NCBI RefSeq assembly: GCF_900112085.1
Contig: NZ_FOJY01000007.1
Coordinates: forward strand, 99,963 to 163,962
Direction of reading: 5' to 3'
Origin: Acetitomaculum ruminis DSM 5522
GTDB lineage: Bacteria > Bacillota > Clostridia > Lachnospirales > Lachnospiraceae
DNA: 64,000 bases
Of this stretch, positions 62,119 through 64,000 are shown piece by piece. Each line of letters starts with the position of its first letter. The first letter of the stretch is position 1. The position numbers and the translations under genes were made by a program. Under the pieces are notes generated by a model. The model was not told the DNA's origin. It saw only the letters and a program-made list of their open reading frames with translations, and searched no databases.

Positions 62119-62769
62119 ATGAGCTTAAACGTGCTTTTCTTGCAATTATTGGAAGGCATGGTTACCAGTGTCAGTATTTTTGTATTGACACTGGTATTTT
62201 CATTGCCTTTGGGACTTGTTATTTCTTTTGGCAGAATGTCAAAAAACATAATAGTCCGAACAATTTCAAAAGCGTATATATCGGTAATGAGGGGAACTCC
62301 TTTGATGTTACAGCTTTTGATGGTTTATTTTGGACCACACTTTATTTTTAATATTAATATCAGCTCAAATTACAGATTTTATGCTGTAATTATAGGATTT
62401 GTATTAAATTATGCAGCATATTTTGCAGAAATATACAGATCTGGCATTGAATCAATGCCAAAGGGGCAATACGAGGCCGCAAAGGTATTAGGTTATGGGA
62501 AATTTTCCACTTTTTTCAGAATTATATTTCCACAGGTTATAAAAATAATACTTCCGCCTATTACAAACGAGGTAATAACCCTTGTAAAGGATACCTCACT
62601 GGCATTTGTAATAGCAGTATCCGAAATGTTTGCAACAGCTAAAGCTTTGGCTTCGGCACAGGCTTCAGTAATGCCTTATATTGCTGCAGCCATATTCTAT
62701 TATGTATTTAATTTATTAGTTGCAAAAATAATGGAAATTATTGAGAAAAAGATGAATTATTACAAATAA
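62119..62769 (+). CDS. Polar amino acid ABC transporter permease
   Basis: 216-residue membrane protein with about five helices of the HisM/GlnP type. It has the characteristic opening GMVTSVSIFVLTLVFSLPLG, the RGTPLMLQLLMVYFG segment found in this permease family, and the cytoplasmic EAA loop QYEAAKVLGYGKFSTFFRII that docks on the ATPase. It begins 9 bp after the binding-protein gene and ends 12 bp before the ATPase gene. Only one permease gene is present, so it probably works as a homodimer. Confidence 0.92.
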   Translation: MSLNVLFLQLLEGMVTSVSIFVLTLVFSLPLGLVISFGRMSKNIIVRTISKAYISVMRGTPLMLQLLMVYFGPHFIFNINISSNYRFYAVIIGFVLNYAAYFAEIYRSGIESMPKGQYEAAKVLGYGKFSTFFRIIFPQVIKIILPPITNEVITLVKDTSLAFVIAVSEMFATAKALASAQASVMPYIAAAIFYYVFNLLVAKIMEIIEKKMNYYK

Positions 62770-62781
62770 GGCGGTGAAACT

Positions 62782-63540
62782 ATGAATGTGTTAAGTTTAT
62801 CCAACATAAAAAAGAATTTCGGGAGCATAGAGGTTCTTAAAGATATATCCTTAAATGTAAGAGAAGGAGAAGTAATGTCCATTATCGGTTCCTCCGGTTC
62901 CGGTAAATCCACAATTTTGCGCTGTGCAACCATGTTAGAAACCATAAATGGAGGTAGCATTATTTATAAGGGCAAAAAGGTAGCCTGGGAAAATCCTGAC
63001 GGCAGTATAGTATATGCAAACAAAGGGGAACTGACTAAAATAAGGAGTTATTTTGGGCTGGTATTTCAAAATTTTAATTTGTTTCCCCATTATTCTGTTT
63101 TAAAAAATATAATAGATGCTCCTATACATGTCCAAAAAATTCATAAGGAAAAAGCTGTTGAAATTGCAAAGGATCTTTTGATTAAAATGGGACTTGAAGG
63201 AAAAGAAAACTATTATCCCTGCCAATTATCAGGCGGACAGCAGCAAAGAGTGGCTATAGCAAGAGCCCTGGCCTTAAATCCCAGCATATTATTCTTTGAT
63301 GAGCCCACCTCAGCCCTTGACCCCGAACTTACAGGGGAGGTATTAAATGTGTTAAAGGATTTGGCAGCTATGCATATGACCATGGTAATAGTTACCCATG
63401 AAATGAACTTTGCAAAAGAAGTTTCGGATGAAGTAATGTTTATGGATAAGGGGGTAGTTGCCCAGACAGGTACTCCCGAGGAGGTATTTTCCTCTTCGAA
63501 TCCAAGGATTAAAGAATTCCTTGGAAGATTTTACGGATAG
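62782..63540 (+). CDS. Polar amino acid ABC transporter ATPase
   Basis: 252-residue ABC ATPase of the GlnQ/HisP type. Walker [10 protein letters not shown] (about 37-45), Q-loop [17 protein letters not shown], signature [18 protein letters not shown], Walker [14 protein letters not shown], and switch histidine in VTHEMNFA. An insertion near residues 65-90 ([20 protein letters not shown]) is longer than in GlnQ of E. coli. It ends the transporter operon; a small AGATCC/GGATCT hairpin follows directly (63541-63556). Cytoplasmic side of the membrane. Confidence 0.93.
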   Translation: MNVLSLSNIKKNFGSIEVLKDISLNVREGEVMSIIGSSGSGKSTILRCATMLETINGGSIIYKGKKVAWENPDGSIVYANKGELTKIRSYFGLVFQNFNLFPHYSVLKNIIDAPIHVQKIHKEKAVEIAKDLLIKMGLEGKENYYPCQLSGGQQQRVAIARALALNPSILFFDEPTSALDPELTGEVLNVLKDLAAMHMTMVIVTHEMNFAKEVSDEVMFMDKGVVAQTGTPEEVFSSSNPRIKEFLGRFYG

Positions 63541-63589
63541 AGATCCAAAAGGATCTAAACTTTTCAGTATATATTTTATAAACGAGGAG

Positions 63590-63640
63590 ACAGGCAGGAA
63601 AAAGGCTGATGTTAAGCCAAAATCCTGCCTGTTTCATTAT
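63590..63640. terminator. Shared terminator between the ABC operon and pyrI
   Basis: ACAGGCAGGA (63590-63599) pairs perfectly with TCCTGCCTGT (63623-63632), enclosing a second GGCT/AGCC hairpin. TTCATTAT follows on the plus strand; the minus-strand tail is weak. Confidence 0.65.
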
Positions 63641-63646
63641 AAAAAA

Positions 63647-64000
63647 TTACATCCAGTCATCATCACAAGCTCGATAAGCTTCTTCGCAATACTGACAGCG
63701 ATAGATTTCTTTTTCTTCGTCAGCAAGGTTAAAAATGTGGTTTATTCCCTGTTCAATTGAAGTGATACATCTTGGATTTTTACATTTGATAATATTAACA
63801 AGTTTCTTAGGAAGTTGTAGTTTCCTTTTTTCACAAATAGCATTATCTTTAATGATATTAATGGTGATATTGTGGTCAATAAATCCTAAAATATCTACAT
63901 TTAAGGTATTAATATCACATTCAACCTTAATAATATCCTTTTTTCCCAGTTTAGAACTTCTGGCATTTTTGATTATAGCCACACAGCAGTCTAATTTATC
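63647..64000 (-). CDS. pyrI: Aspartate carbamoyltransferase regulatory chain (partial)
   Basis: The frame is open to the window edge, so the N-terminus (about 25-30 residues) is missing; a GTG at 63982 is internal. The visible 117 residues match PyrI, the nucleotide-binding regulatory subunit of ATCase in pyrimidine synthesis. The effector domain end has SSKLGKKDIIKVE; the C-terminal zinc domain has CKNPRCITSIEQGINHIF and YRCQYCEE with four cysteines holding the zinc that contacts PyrB. The last residues CDDDWM are acidic. By the usual order pyrB would lie just beyond the window upstream of it on the same strand. Confidence 0.9.
   Translation of the reverse strand, partial: DKLDCCVAIIKNARSSKLGKKDIIKVECDINTLNVDILGFIDHNITINIIKDNAICEKRKLQLPKKLVNIIKCKNPRCITSIEQGINHIFNLADEEKEIYRCQYCEEAYRACDDDWM

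Noticed and set aside
63541-63556. AGATCC/GGATCT hairpin as a strong terminator of the ABC operon
   Set aside because: The stem is only 6 bp and the following T-run is short; the larger hairpin at 63590-63632 is the better candidate.

Overview
The window is a piece of chromosome from an AT-rich Gram-positive anaerobe, most likely a motile member of the Lachnospiraceae (Clostridia). This rests on the low GC content, strong GGAGG ribosome binding sites, sigma-A-type promoters, the order polA-coaE-ftsA-like-walJ, the rimP-nusA-ylxR-ylxQ-infB-rbfA-nrnA-truB-ribF operon, a DUF4430 lipoprotein next to an ECF transporter, and a DUF5717/DUF5716-like gene cluster that I associate with Lachnospiraceae. 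Most of it is ordinary core genome. I see no prophage, insertion sequence, CRISPR array or rRNA. There is one tRNA gene, tRNA-Glu(CUC).

Layout. 1-3.2 kb: the end of a repeat-containing surface protein, then lysA with a TrmB-type regulator, then a small lineage-specific protein. 3.2-11.6 kb: polA, a 1053-residue gene fusing dephospho-CoA kinase to an FtsA-like ATPase, walJ, and the UPF0237/UPF0210 pair. 11.6-16.7 kb: tmcAL, a ferredoxin, a long hairpin element, an orphan URO-D-type methyltransferase, a small acidic protein, tRNA-Glu and galE. 16.7-24.8 kb: the translation/transcription operon from rimP to ribF. 24.9-31.4 kb: a secreted SH3/NlpC-P60 hydrolase, a chemoreceptor with a sigma-D-type promoter, and trkA-trkH potassium uptake. 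31.6-35.7 kb: a DUF4430 lipoprotein with a complete ECF vitamin transporter. 35.7-39.9 kb: an Rrf2 regulator, a degenerate TtcA-like protein, and rpsO and pnp, each with a structured leader. 39.9-40.4 kb: an intergenic region holding a candidate small RNA. 40.4-45.3 kb: argS, a DapF-family protein whose two catalytic cysteines are serines, an AraC regulator and a DUF5050 protein. 45.4-48.8 kb: pheA, a DUF815 ATPase and a HAD phosphatase. 48.9-54.0 kb: a folate operon folC-folE-HD-folP-folBK facing a CobD/HisC-like aminotransferase. 54.2-61.2 kb: four uncharacterised genes (giant beta-sandwich/helical-repeat protein, Hsp70-like degenerate ATPase, TPR-like protein, coiled-coil membrane protein). 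61.2-64.0 kb: a polar amino acid ABC transporter and the start-less end of pyrI at the window edge.

The strongest leads for something undescribed are: (1) the four-gene Hsp70-like cluster at 54.2-61.2 kb; (2) the CoaE-FtsA-like fusion; (3) the DapF homologue with Ser in place of both catalytic Cys; (4) the HD hydrolase inside the folate operon, at the place where the dihydroneopterin triphosphatase is otherwise missing; (5) an orphan small RNA at about 40163-40261; and (6) a 70-nt near-perfect hairpin with a GUAA tetraloop at 13214-13283. Family assignments are from motif recognition and memory only; no searches were run.
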